DNA of 64,000 nucleotides from Bradyrhizobium sp. AZCC 1693. GTDB taxonomy: Bacteria; Pseudomonadota; Alphaproteobacteria; Rhizobiales; Xanthobacteraceae. Shown piece after piece: positions 17,047 to 25,295 of this stretch (position 1 is the stretch's first letter; the number at the start of each line of letters is the position of its first letter). The notes beneath the pieces were generated by a model. It saw only the letters and a list, made by a program, of their open reading frames with translations, made no database searches and was not told where the DNA came from. The stretch spans positions 5,766,001-5,830,000 of the forward strand of contig NZ_JAZHSD010000001.1 of assembly GCF_036924745.1 (NCBI RefSeq), in the 5' to 3' direction. The position numbers and the translations under genes are program-made.

Positions 17047-18237
17047 ATGAGGGCCTGCGGAGCGGTGCGGGTCGGTTTGTTGACCGCATTCATTGCAGTG
17101 GGTTGGCTCGGCCAGCAGGTCCAAGGGGCCCTCGCCGAGACCCGACCATCCGTTTCTTCGAGTGAACCCGCCAAAGTGCCCGCGCCGAAGGAAAGCCCTC
17201 CCAGGAAGGAAGCGGGAGTAGCTGCGAGCCCGTACACCGCGGGATTGGTAACCGGTCCGCCGCAAAGCACCGAGTTCGCCATAGCTCAAGACATTGCGAC
17301 CACGTTGGCAAGCGGCCAGGAGACCGGTCCTCGCGGCGAGGTCGCATTGCGGGTGCTGCCAATGGTGGGAAACGGTGGCATCCGCAACATCCTGGATGTG
17401 CTTACGCTAGCAGGTGCCGACATAGCGATCGCGCCTGTCGTCCTGGTAGACCGGCTCCGGGAGACAAGGACGATCGCAGACATCCAGAACAAGCTCGTCT
17501 ACATCACCCCGCTCTTTGTCGAAGAGTTCCATCTCCTCGCGCGGCCTGAGATCAGGAGCCTGGCAGATCTTGAGGGAAAGAGTGTGAATCTCGGCGAAGA
17601 AGGCAGTGCTGCCGCTGTGCTTGGCCGTGAGGTTCTCAACCGTCTGGAGGTGAAGATCAGCGAGTTGAACCTGGGGCTGGACGCCGCGCTGGATGGGATG
17701 AAGAAGGGGGAAATCTCCGCCAGCCTGCTGGTTTCGGGAAAACCGGTCGACGTCCTGGCCCGCTACGCGCAAGCTGATGGCATTCACTTGCTGCCGATTC
17801 CCTATTCCAAAGCACTGCAGCAAGATTATCTGCCATCGACCTTCCGCCGCGAGGATTACCCAAACATCATTGGGACCGGTGATAGCGTCGACACGATCGC
17901 GATTAAATGCGCTCTCTTCGCTTACAACTGGCCGACCCGTAGCGAGCGGTTTCAGCTCCTGGAATTGTTTGTCGACACGCTGTTCTCGCGGTTTCCTGAA
18001 TTTCTCGGCGACGCTCACCATCCCAAATGGCGAGAGGTGAATTTGCAGGAGGTGCTCCCTGGTTGGCGGCGATTTCGACCGGCAGAGCGCTGGCTGCAGC
18101 GGCAATCGGGCGGAGAGGCCGCGCTTCGCAAGGCGTTCGGCCGGTTCCTCGAGCAGAAGCGACCCAGCAATCCGCCGGACCGCGAAGAGTTGTTCCAGGA
18201 CTTCATGCGGTGGCGAGAACGCAAGCAGGGCAGGTGA
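17047..18237 (+). CDS. Orphan TAXI-type solute-binding-like exported protein
   Basis: 396 aa with an N-terminal signal peptide (RVGLLTAFIAVGWLGQQVQGALA), a Pro-rich linker, and a TAXI-like periplasmic binding fold at residues ~55-300 (VLPMVGNGGIRNILDVLTLAGADIAI, IADIQNKLVYITPLFVEEFHLLA, LADLEGKSVNLGEEGS). A basic C-terminal tail (FMRWRERKQGR) is typical of a rhizobial subgroup. No TRAP permease lies nearby, so it may serve another partner or act as a sensor. ATG 17047 has AGG 8 bases upstream; GTG 17041 is the alternative. The next gene starts 20 bases on. Confidence 0.82.
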   Translation: MRACGAVRVGLLTAFIAVGWLGQQVQGALAETRPSVSSSEPAKVPAPKESPPRKEAGVAASPYTAGLVTGPPQSTEFAIAQDIATTLASGQETGPRGEVALRVLPMVGNGGIRNILDVLTLAGADIAIAPVVLVDRLRETRTIADIQNKLVYITPLFVEEFHLLARPEIRSLADLEGKSVNLGEEGSAAAVLGREVLNRLEVKISELNLGLDAALDGMKKGEISASLLVSGKPVDVLARYAQADGIHLLPIPYSKALQQDYLPSTFRREDYPNIIGTGDSVDTIAIKCALFAYNWPTRSERFQLLELFVDTLFSRFPEFLGDAHHPKWREVNLQEVLPGWRRFRPAERWLQRQSGGEAALRKAFGRFLEQKRPSNPPDREELFQDFMRWRERKQGR

Positions 18238-18257
18238 GCAAAGATTGGGAGAGCACG

Positions 18258-18881
18258 ATGCGCAATGCGCTGGTGACCGTAGCTCTAGTCGCCTTGCTCG
18301 GATTGTTCGCCGACGTGAGGCAGCCCGCCGCCCAATTTGGCGCCCCCCAGTTTGGTCAGCCGCAGCTTGGCCAACCCCAGTTTGGTCAGCCCCAATTTGG
18401 TCCAGCCCAACCCGCGGCGCCGCAGGTGCTCGCGCCGACCAGGGTGCAAACGGCCGACAAGGTTGGAAAAGCCAAAACAGCCGCTCGCAGAGGCAAAGCG
18501 CCTAGGAAGCACCACGTCGTTCGTCCGCCTCCAAATCAGCGGAAGATTGCCGAAAAGAACGGATACAAGCGCGTTAGCGACCTCGTGAACTTCCCAAAGT
18601 TCTTTCCCAGCCTGGGCATCCTCTTTGTCAAGCCCGAAACTTTGCCGCTCGGACCATTCCTGTGCTTCGACCGAAAGGATCACTTGATGGCGACCGTGTA
18701 TATGGTTCCGACAAGAGACATCGACGATCGCAAGCTATTGGAGGCGCCGGGGTTCGCTGGCGCAGCGGTTGACCACGTCAGCCTCTACTTCAACCCGGGT
18801 CACCCCGGAGTGGACGTGCCGCATTACCACGTCGTGATCTGGCATGTGACCAGGAAGGAGGAAGCGCGTGTTGCGAAATGA
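18258..18881 (+). CDS. Exported protein with Q-F-G-Q-P repeats and His-rich C-terminal domain
   Basis: 207 aa. A signal peptide (MRNALVTVALVALLGLFADV) is followed by five imperfect QFGQP-type repeats (residues ~26-50) and a basic linker. The C-terminal domain (~100-205) contains VDHVSLYFNPGHPGVDVPHYHVVIWHV. The closely spaced His residues suggest a metal site. The domain reminds me of TTHB210-like (DUF5602) proteins, a guess that needs profile comparison. It lies 20 bases after the orphan TAXI gene, so the two are probably one operon and may work together in the periplasm. Confidence 0.75.
   Translation: MRNALVTVALVALLGLFADVRQPAAQFGAPQFGQPQLGQPQFGQPQFGPAQPAAPQVLAPTRVQTADKVGKAKTAARRGKAPRKHHVVRPPPNQRKIAEKNGYKRVSDLVNFPKFFPSLGILFVKPETLPLGPFLCFDRKDHLMATVYMVPTRDIDDRKLLEAPGFAGAAVDHVSLYFNPGHPGVDVPHYHVVIWHVTRKEEARVAK
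18333..18410 (+). repeat. In-frame 15-bp minisatellite
   Basis: A 15-bp unit (CAGTTTGGTCAGCCC and variants) repeats about five times inside the exported-protein gene, encoding the QFGQP repeats. The unit length is a multiple of three, so copy number can change without a frameshift. Confidence 0.75.
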
Positions 18882-19316
18882 CGCGCGCAACGTACGCCTA
18901 GTGGCGGTTAGACATCAGCAAGCGTAGCCCGGATGAGCGAAGCGACATCCGGGTTTTAGCTAGTCCACTCCCCGCATATCGCTTCGCTCATGCAGGCTAC
19001 TCGCTCGTCGGCTGCGCCGACCATAGGTCCCGCACCCAAACATGCTGGTCAGCAATATGCAGATCGGCCAAGGCTCAGGATCGCAGCTATCTCCGTGATC
19101 TTACGGGGCTTTAAACATAAACCTTGAGCCTGTGCGAAACCAAAACTTAAGGCTGCCGACCCTACGTTCCCAGGATTGCAAGCTCTCGGCAGTGCCCGGC
19201 CGCGCGCCCCGCGGACCTCGGGCGGTTCAGGCGGGATAGTTGATGTCATATTTGACGGCGTTGCGATGCTCCGAGAGCGTCACTCTGCGGTTCCGGCCTG
19301 CGCGGAGTAGGGCGCC
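18882..19316. other. Intergenic; carries repeat of the CGTAGCCCGGATGAGCG family
   Basis: GCGTAGCCCGGATGAGCGAAGCG (18922) is mirrored by CGCTTCGCTCATGCAGGCTAC (ending 19000). A relative is at 39803-39883 and a half copy near 16711. The remaining ~315 bases before the GGDEF-EAL gene contain no convincing gene. The minus strand has a short open stretch near 19227-19310 that I could not assign. Confidence 0.7.
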
Positions 19317-21968
19317 GTGATTCACGTCCGCAGATTGGTCCGCAAGGCCGCAAAGACAATCTTGCGAAATGCTCCGCTGCAGATCGCGCTGTTCTTCTTG
19401 CCGCTGGTGTGGGCCGGCTACTTTGCGATCACGTCTTCGGAACGGGCGGAAGCGCTGCAACAGGCGCGGGCGCACGGAAACAGTGTCGCCGAATTGTTTG
19501 AGGAAAATACCGAGCGGATATTCGAAAGGGTAGATCAGTCACTGGTGGTCGCGCGCGCGCTTTACGCACAGGATCCGGCCGCCTTCAGCCTGAAATTCTG
19601 GGCCGAGAAGGCGCAGATGGCCAGCGGCGACGTGGTTCAGTTCGCGCTGATCGGACCGGACGGCTATTTGATCGATACGACCGCCGGCTACTCCGGCCCA
19701 CCAATGTATCTCGGGGACCGCGAGCACTTCATCAAGGCGATGGAGCTGACCGAAGATCGGCTCTATGTTGCAAAGCCGGTGCTCGGGCGGGCGTCGAACA
19801 AATGGACCATCCAGCTCGCAAGAAAGCTGTTCGACCGCGGGAAAAATCCGGCGGGCGTCGTTATCGGCTCGATCAGTGTGGACGTGATCGGCAGGTTCTA
19901 CGACACCGCAAAGCTCGGTATCGGTGGAACCCTCGTTCTCAGAAATGCCGATTACATCGTGCTCGCCGCGCGGGGAATAGACCAAGGCGCGGTGCTGGGA
20001 CAGCGCAGTCCGGGCCACGTTGAAGGCGAGTTACGGGACGGCTTCTATAGCCAATACTGGAATTGGAGCGGGAGCGAAGGTCGCCCGAACCGGAGCGACA
20101 GGTTGGTCACCGCGCGCAGATCGAGCGCTTTTCCGCTGATCTTTACAGCCGGCATTTCTGAGCAGGAGATCTATTCGCGCGCTCAAGCCAGGCAGAAAAT
20201 CTATCTTAGCGGAGCGCTGCTGCTCACCTTCATCATCCTGATGGCGACCGCGCTCCACTGGCGAAGACAGAAGGCTCTCGACGTCGCACAGCGCGAACTG
20301 CGCGACTCCGTGAGCAAGTTCGAGGACGCGCTGCGAAACCTGCCGCAAGGGCTGAGCATGTTCGATGGTCAGGATCGCCTGATCGCGTTCAATCGACAAT
20401 GGCTCGATGCCTATGAGCTTTCGCCGGAGGACGTCCGGATCGGCATGAATTTCCGGGAGGTGTTTGCAAAGCAGGAGGCCGTGCGCGATCTCGACGCCTA
20501 TCTGGCTGACCTGAACGACCGGCTCGCCAAATCGGAGCAGACCTCGAACACGGTGCAGTTTCCGGACGGGCGCGTCATCTATATTTCCTATGGACGGCGC
20601 GAGAGCGGTGGCTGGGTTGCGACGCATGAAGACATCACCGAACGCAAGGCCTCCGAGGACCGGATCGAGAGGCTGGCTCACTATGACAGCCTGACCGGCC
20701 TTGCGAATCGTAATCTGTTCAAGGGGTCCCTTGACGAAGCGCTGGACAAGTATCTTCTGCACCATGCGCCGTTCGCCGTGCTCCTGCTGGATCTCGACAA
20801 GTTCAAGTCCGTCAACGACGCGCTCGGCCACCAATGCGGCGATGCGCTTCTCAAGCAGGTCGCTGGTCGAATCAAGGCGCAGACGCGGGACGTCGATACG
20901 GCGGCCCGGATCGGCGGTGACGAGTTTGCGCTGATTGCGGTGCCGGGGCCGTCCGCGCCGCAGGACGACGCCGCAACACTCGCCGCGCGGCTGGTCCAGG
21001 CAATTGCCGAACCCTATGAAATAGACGGCCACCCGGTCGTGATCGGATGCAGCATCGGTGTCGCCGTGGTGCCCGAGCATGGCACGCGCGTCGATGAAAT
21101 TCTTCGCAATGCCGATCTTGCGCTCTACAAGTCGAAGAATGCCGGTCGAAATTGTTTCCATCTCTACTCGCCAGAGCTCAAGGCCGAAGCCGACCAGCGC
21201 GACATCCTTGAAATCGAGCTTCGCGAGGCGATCTGGCGCGAAGAGATCGAGGTCTTCTATCAGCCCGTGTTCGAGCTCTCCAGGGGCCGCGCGACGTCGG
21301 TTGAGGCCCTGGCGCGCTGGCGCCACAAGACCAGAGGCTTGATCTCTCCCGCTGAATTCATTCCGCTTGCGGAAGAGGGGGGACTGATCGTCGAGCTCGG
21401 CAATCTGGTGCTCGCCAAGGCGTGTCGCCATGCCGTGATGCTGCCGGATGATATCAAGGTTGCGGTCAACCTGTCTGCGCTGCAATTTGCGGGCGGCAAT
21501 CTCGTCGATTCCGTGATGGCCGCGTTGGCAGACAGCGGACTTGCCGAGACACGGCTGGAGCTCGAGATCACCGAGAGCGTCTTTCTGGCTGACAGCCAGG
21601 AAAATCTCAAGACGCTCGAACACCTGAAGCGGCTTGGCGTTTCCATAGCGCTCGACGATTTCGGCGTCGGCTATTCGTCACTGTCCTATCTGACCGCTTT
21701 TCCGTTCAACAAGGTCAAGATCGACAAGTCCTTCATCGACAGGATCGGTCGATCCGAGACCGTTGCCGTCCTTGGATCGATCGTCCAGCTTGCGAAGACG
21801 TTGAACCTTTCGATCGTCGCTGAAGGCGTCGAGACATACGAACAGGTCGAAAAGATCCGCTCGCTCGGAATTGCCCTGGGCCAGGGTTATTACTTCAGCA
21901 AGCCCGTGCCGTTCGGCGAGTTGCTGCTGCAAGTCCTTTCCGAGAGCGACCGGCAAGCCGTAGCCTAG
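19317..21968 (+). CDS. Membrane sensor with PAS, GGDEF and EAL domains
   Basis: 883 aa. TM1 (~22-40), a periplasmic dCache-type sensor (~45-285), TM2 (~292-315), a PAS domain (~325-450, ending in ATHEDITERK), GGDEF (motif at 533-537, intact) and EAL (663-665, intact). The EAL keeps LDDFGVGYSSL and AEGVET. It should therefore be able to both make and degrade cyclic di-GMP, with the balance set by a periplasmic ligand. GTG 19317 is the start with best agreement to the TM1 position; no strong SD is seen. No partner gene is adjacent; a PilZ effector lies at 24930. Confidence 0.93.
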   Translation: MIHVRRLVRKAAKTILRNAPLQIALFFLPLVWAGYFAITSSERAEALQQARAHGNSVAELFEENTERIFERVDQSLVVARALYAQDPAAFSLKFWAEKAQMASGDVVQFALIGPDGYLIDTTAGYSGPPMYLGDREHFIKAMELTEDRLYVAKPVLGRASNKWTIQLARKLFDRGKNPAGVVIGSISVDVIGRFYDTAKLGIGGTLVLRNADYIVLAARGIDQGAVLGQRSPGHVEGELRDGFYSQYWNWSGSEGRPNRSDRLVTARRSSAFPLIFTAGISEQEIYSRAQARQKIYLSGALLLTFIILMATALHWRRQKALDVAQRELRDSVSKFEDALRNLPQGLSMFDGQDRLIAFNRQWLDAYELSPEDVRIGMNFREVFAKQEAVRDLDAYLADLNDRLAKSEQTSNTVQFPDGRVIYISYGRRESGGWVATHEDITERKASEDRIERLAHYDSLTGLANRNLFKGSLDEALDKYLLHHAPFAVLLLDLDKFKSVNDALGHQCGDALLKQVAGRIKAQTRDVDTAARIGGDEFALIAVPGPSAPQDDAATLAARLVQAIAEPYEIDGHPVVIGCSIGVAVVPEHGTRVDEILRNADLALYKSKNAGRNCFHLYSPELKAEADQRDILEIELREAIWREEIEVFYQPVFELSRGRATSVEALARWRHKTRGLISPAEFIPLAEEGGLIVELGNLVLAKACRHAVMLPDDIKVAVNLSALQFAGGNLVDSVMAALADSGLAETRLELEITESVFLADSQENLKTLEHLKRLGVSIALDDFGVGYSSLSYLTAFPFNKVKIDKSFIDRIGRSETVAVLGSIVQLAKTLNLSIVAEGVETYEQVEKIRSLGIALGQGYYFSKPVPFGELLLQVLSESDRQAVA

Positions 21969-22152
21969 CCCTGCTGCCGGCTGATTTGCCTGAAGCGCAA
22001 GCGTAGATTGCCGCTCGCGGGTGCGACCCATTGGCACGACGGGCAAATCAGCAAAAGCTGTCCAGCCCTATCCGAAAAAATATTCCGTTTATGCCGCGAG
22101 AACGCCACGCACATCCTCACGCTGTACGACAGTTGAATCCGAACAATGACGC

Positions 22153-22752
22153 CTAGCGGCTCTCCTTGCCGAGGACGAGATCGACCGCATGTGCGGCAAT
22201 TTTCCGAAGCTGGGCCTCATCGCCGAAGGCGCGTTCCAGCACGGCCAATCCGCGCGTCACGGTGACGATGTGTAATGCAGCGGTCTCGGGGTCTCCGTCG
22301 AACTCGCCCCGCTCGACGCCCTCGGACAAGGCGTCCTGAACCAGACCGGTGATGCGTGCCACCAGATCCGCAAAGGTTTTGCGAGCGTTCTCGTCCAGCC
22401 CTTCGCCTTCGACCGACGTTAGCTCCATCAGTCCCCGCGTGGTCGGGCAGCCGCGGGGCGGCGAGCCGGAACGGAAATTCTTTATGGTCAGGTCGAAAAA
22501 CGCCGTGAGACGCTCTCGCAACGTCCCCGAGCTGAGCACCTTTTGAAGCGAGGTCAGATATTCGCTCGCATAGCGCTCATAGGCGCAGAGAAACAGCGCT
22601 TCCTTGCTGCCAAAGGCATTGTAAAGACTGCCGCGCTGGACGCCCGCGTCACGTGCGATGTCCGACAGCGACGTTCCCCGCACCCCTTTGCGCCAGAATT
22701 GATCGAACGCGATCCGCAGGACGTCGTCATGGTCAAACTCTCGCGGTCTCAC
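22153..22752 (-). CDS. TetR-family regulator
   Basis: 199 aa. Helix-turn-helix at the N-terminus (VLRIAFDQFWRKGVRGTSLS..RGSLYNAFGSKEAL) and a C-terminal ligand domain with GCPTTRGLMELT. I chose GTG 22752 because a strong SD (GGAGGGAAAC) precedes it. An open frame extends upstream through the operator region but is not TetR-like. It is divergent from a tautomerase gene, with a 30-bp inverted repeat between, so it probably represses both. Confidence 0.9.
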   Translation of the reverse strand: MRPREFDHDDVLRIAFDQFWRKGVRGTSLSDIARDAGVQRGSLYNAFGSKEALFLCAYERYASEYLTSLQKVLSSGTLRERLTAFFDLTIKNFRSGSPPRGCPTTRGLMELTSVEGEGLDENARKTFADLVARITGLVQDALSEGVERGEFDGDPETAALHIVTVTRGLAVLERAFGDEAQLRKIAAHAVDLVLGKESR

Positions 22753-22809
22753 GTTTCCCTCCGCTGCACACCATCGGTCCAACCCAGCCTGACGCCGGCC
22801 AAAAAGTAT

Positions 22810-22864
22810 TTGACACAACGTCAAGAACCGAGATATCGTTTTTCGACAGCGTGTCAAAAACGAT
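22810..22864. promoter_or_regulatory. Promoter and operator between tetR and tautomerase genes
   Basis: TTGACA (22810-22815) and TATCGT (22834-22839) are an 18-bp spaced plus-strand promoter. Overlapping its -10 is an inverted repeat at 22835-22864: ATCGTTTTTcGACA and TGTCAAAAACGAT, matching except for one bulged base. A TetR dimer bound there would block the promoter of the tautomerase gene. Confidence 0.7.
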
Positions 22865-22948
22865 TGATAGCTCATTTCGTCAATGGGGTGAACCACCGGT
22901 GCGGAGGCCGCCATGACGCGCTTCCACCGGCTTCTGAAGGGATCCGCG

Positions 22949-23329
22949 ATGCCGCTCATTCACATCTCACTGCGCGCCGGAAAGCCGGAAGGCTACCGGC
23001 AGGCGATCTTCGACAGCCTTTACCGCGCGATGCGTGAGACGCTTGATGTGCCCGAGGACGACCAGTTCATGACCATCAGCGAGCATGACGCGGCGAACTT
23101 CCGTTACGGCGCGTCCTGTTTTGGCATCGCCCGGAGCGACGATGTCGTGTTCATCCAGATCACCGTGTTCAACACCCGCACGGCGGAACAGAAGAAGGCG
23201 CTGTTCCGGCGGACCGCGGAGTTGCTCGGCGAAAGCCCAGGCATCCGGCCGGAGAACGTGTTCGTGAACGTTCTGGAGGCCGCGAAAGAGAATTGGTCGG
23301 TCGGCCACGGCCTCGCGCAATTCGCTTGA
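22949..23329 (+). CDS. Tautomerase-family protein
   Basis: 126 aa. After Met removal Pro1 is exposed (MPLIHISLRAGKP), the catalytic base of the 4-oxalocrotonate tautomerase superfamily. The length of ~126 fits the fused-trimer type. I chose ATG 22949 over 22913 because Pro must follow the initiator Met. It is divergent from a TetR gene. Substrate unknown; possibly a degradation intermediate or reactive enol. Confidence 0.88.
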   Translation: MPLIHISLRAGKPEGYRQAIFDSLYRAMRETLDVPEDDQFMTISEHDAANFRYGASCFGIARSDDVVFIQITVFNTRTAEQKKALFRRTAELLGESPGIRPENVFVNVLEAAKENWSVGHGLAQFA

Positions 23330-23362
23330 GGCGACGTATGCTCGTGCGCACTTGCCGGGCAA

Positions 23363-23857
23363 TCACGCCGCCAGCGCGTCCGGATTGACTTCGCCCTTGG
23401 CGATATCGGTGAGAATGGCGTCGGCCTCTTTCTCTTCCAGAAGGCTGTCGTGCAACAGCATTTGGTCGTCACGCAGGTCGAGCTGGCCGGCAAGTGCTGC
23501 GGCTGAGCCGTAAGCGGCGATCTCGTAGTGCTCGAGTTTCTGGGCCGATGCGATCAGGCCCGCATCTCGAAGATCATCTCCCTGCAGGATGCCGAGCATC
23601 TTGCGCGTTTCGCCGATGAGCCCCTGCATGGCCTGATCGACATGTGCCGTCGGGTCGGCGCCATGTTTGCGAAGGATGCCGACAAGGCGCTCCTTCTGCC
23701 TCATTGTCTCCGCATGATGGTCCACCAGGGCGTCCTTCAACGCCGGGTGCGACGCGGCCGCCGCCATGCGCAGCAGCGCTTCTGCAAGCTGGTCCTCGAC
23801 ACTCACCAGTTCCTGCAATTCGGCGAGGTACATGTCCTTGAAATTGCTGATTTCCAT
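23363..23857 (-). CDS. DUF892 ferritin-like protein (YciE/YciF family)
   Basis: 164 aa, all helical. It begins MEISNFKDMYLAELQELVSVEDQL and has the paired Glu/His pattern of the ferritin-like DUF892 family (VDHHAETMRQ, QKLEHYEIAAYG, LLEEKEAD). Members are stress proteins in many bacteria. An EcfG-type promoter upstream (23973-23998) ties it to the general stress response. SD AAGGA precedes ATG 23857. Confidence 0.92.
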   Translation of the reverse strand: MEISNFKDMYLAELQELVSVEDQLAEALLRMAAAASHPALKDALVDHHAETMRQKERLVGILRKHGADPTAHVDQAMQGLIGETRKMLGILQGDDLRDAGLIASAQKLEHYEIAAYGSAAALAGQLDLRDDQMLLHDSLLEEKEADAILTDIAKGEVNPDALAA

Positions 23858-23972
23858 GACGAAATCCTTACCATTGGATGTGTACGAGACTCCCGGGCGC
23901 ATCGCTGAATTCCGGAAGGAGCCGGCACGAGCAGAGCGGCCTTATCGTGCGAGGCCGACAACGTCTTTCCTC

Positions 23973-23998
23973 AACGAGGCCGCGACGCATCTGGTTCC
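23973..23998 (-). promoter_or_regulatory. EcfG-type (general stress sigma) promoter for the DUF892 gene
   Basis: On the minus strand the sequence is GGAAC-N17-CGTT, matching the alphaproteobacterial EcfG consensus GGAAC-N16/17-CGTT. The predicted start site lies about 100 bases upstream of the DUF892 ATG. Confidence 0.75.
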
Positions 23999-24023
23999 TG
24001 ACCAGGCGCCAAGAGGTGCTGCC

Positions 24024-24212
24024 ATGACGGAATGGTATTTTGTCTGGGTCGAGGGCCTGCGCGGGCCCATGCCGCAGAAATGGTCGTCGGATGGGCTCTG
24101 GGGGCAGGTCGGCCGTCAGGATGTCATTGTTCGTTTCGCGCTTGATGATGCGGAGGCGCACCTGTCGCTCGACGAATTGGCAAGGCTGCATCCCATTCCC
24201 GACGGGAGATAG
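24024..24212 (+). CDS. Small hypothetical protein (62 aa)
   Basis: It reads MTEWYFVWVEGLRGPMPQKW and ends in LDELARLHPIPDGR, with AAGAGG SD 8 bases upstream. Rich in Trp near the start, soluble, no known domain. It lies in the stress-gene cluster between two EcfG promoters; function unknown. Confidence 0.65.
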   Translation: MTEWYFVWVEGLRGPMPQKWSSDGLWGQVGRQDVIVRFALDDAEAHLSLDELARLHPIPDGR

Positions 24213-24534
24213 CAGGCCGCGTCGTTGCCCGGCGTGTTCCACAGGGTTCCGCGCGTCCGCCGCAGGATTTCGAAAATGCCTTTCTGCGGAACATTACGAA
24301 TTTAATTTCGTTGCCGGGTTGAACGGGCGCAAAGAGGCACCACTGTCCCGTTTCAATTCGCGATGCGCGCGGATTGAACAGAACTTGCGAACCAGCGCGC
24401 TGTGCTGGTGGGGACGAGCGATCAGGATCCGACACCCTTGACGCCTTTCGTATCCTTCGCAGGAAGCAGCCGCGTGCGGCCGTAGCCGCCCACGCGGTCC
24501 TCGACCAACCAAGAAGCTAGTTAAGGAGTCGTGC
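24213..24534. other. Intergenic containing an EcfG-type promoter
   Basis: No gene seen. The stretch holds the plus-strand EcfG promoter at 24288-24312; from there a ~215-base leader would run to the gene at 24535, long enough for a small RNA or regulatory leader. I see no obvious terminator in it. Confidence 0.5.
24288..24312 (+). promoter_or_regulatory. EcfG-type promoter
   Basis: GGAAC (24288-24292), 16 bases, CGTT (24309-24312): a perfect match to the general-stress consensus. The next downstream gene starts at 24535. Confidence 0.75.
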
Positions 24535-24825
24535 ATGAAATTGAACTCGGCACAGGTGGAACGCGCTCTCAAGCAATTCGAAGCCCAGGCGCTCCCCGAG
24601 GATCATCCGGTGGTCCCGCAACTGGCCAGCATGTTCGGGGAACATACGTTCTTTCTCGACAGCGGCGGGCTCAACGTCCTCGAGCCTACCGAGGCTTCCT
24701 CGCAGGAAGCGCCCGTCGGCATGATCGTCAACCTCGCCTATTGGAGCGACGAGACGCTGACGAAACTGTCGCCGCACGAGCCCGAGCCCACAGGCGTTAT
24801 CGTCAGCCTCGAATCCAGACACTGA
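24535..24825 (+). CDS. Hypothetical protein (96 aa), probable general-stress gene
   Basis: It begins MKLNSAQVERALKQFEAQ, is acidic, and contains HPVVPQLASMFGEHTFFLD and VGMIVNLAYWSDE. There is no signal peptide or metal motif. SD TAAGGAG is excellent. The EcfG promoter at 24288 suggests stress induction. I do not recognise the family. Confidence 0.75.
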   Translation: MKLNSAQVERALKQFEAQALPEDHPVVPQLASMFGEHTFFLDSGGLNVLEPTEASSQEAPVGMIVNLAYWSDETLTKLSPHEPEPTGVIVSLESRH

Positions 24826-24929
24826 CGCGTTGGGCTTGCTGGAGCGATCATTTCGCTGCGGGTCCGGTCACGACATATCAGATCGGACCCGCTGTGATCC
24901 GCAGATCCGCCTGTGCTGCGGCGCGTCCG

Positions 24930-25178
24930 TCAGGTTTCGAAATGAACCCCGATCCGCTTCTCTTTTCGCCAGACGACGCGGCATGGCAGATGGAGGCGGT
25001 TGGCTTCGATCACCAGCGTGAAGCGTTCGGGAATGCCGACCGGGGAGCCCACCTCGAGTGCGGCGCCGGTTTCGGAAAGATTGCGGATCGTGCAATCGAA
25101 GGCGGCGCCGCCGCCAAACGAAATTTTGCCCGCTTTCAAAAACCGCCGCCGTGGTGCTATTCTGTGCTCGTCCACCAC
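24930..25178 (-). CDS. PilZ-domain protein
   Basis: 82 aa, a single PilZ domain. Cyclic-di-GMP motif RxxxR is at residues 6-10 (HRIAPRRRF), and the second motif is NLSETG (D/N-x-S-x-x-G). The size leaves no output domain, so it should act by binding another protein. With GGDEF-EAL and EAL genes in the same window it could be a receptor for that signal; such links are inference. Confidence 0.88.
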   Translation of the reverse strand: MVDEHRIAPRRRFLKAGKISFGGGAAFDCTIRNLSETGAALEVGSPVGIPERFTLVIEANRLHLPCRVVWRKEKRIGVHFET

Positions 25179-25295
25179 ATGGATCTCCGCCTGAACCGGG
25201 AAGTTTTCGGCCCGCGAGGTTACTATCCTGTTACCGAATGCACCAGCCCTGACACAACGCCAAGTGGTAAATTGCCGCAGGGTCGCTCTTTCGGC

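Noticed and set aside
19227..19310. Short minus-strand open stretch before the GGDEF-EAL gene
   Set aside because: It has no start signal and no family I recognise; possibly the end of a lost gene, but not supportable.
20031..21623. A 530-codon open frame antisense to the GGDEF-EAL gene
   Set aside because: The plus-strand gene has intact GGDEF and EAL motifs; the antisense frame has no recognisable domain.
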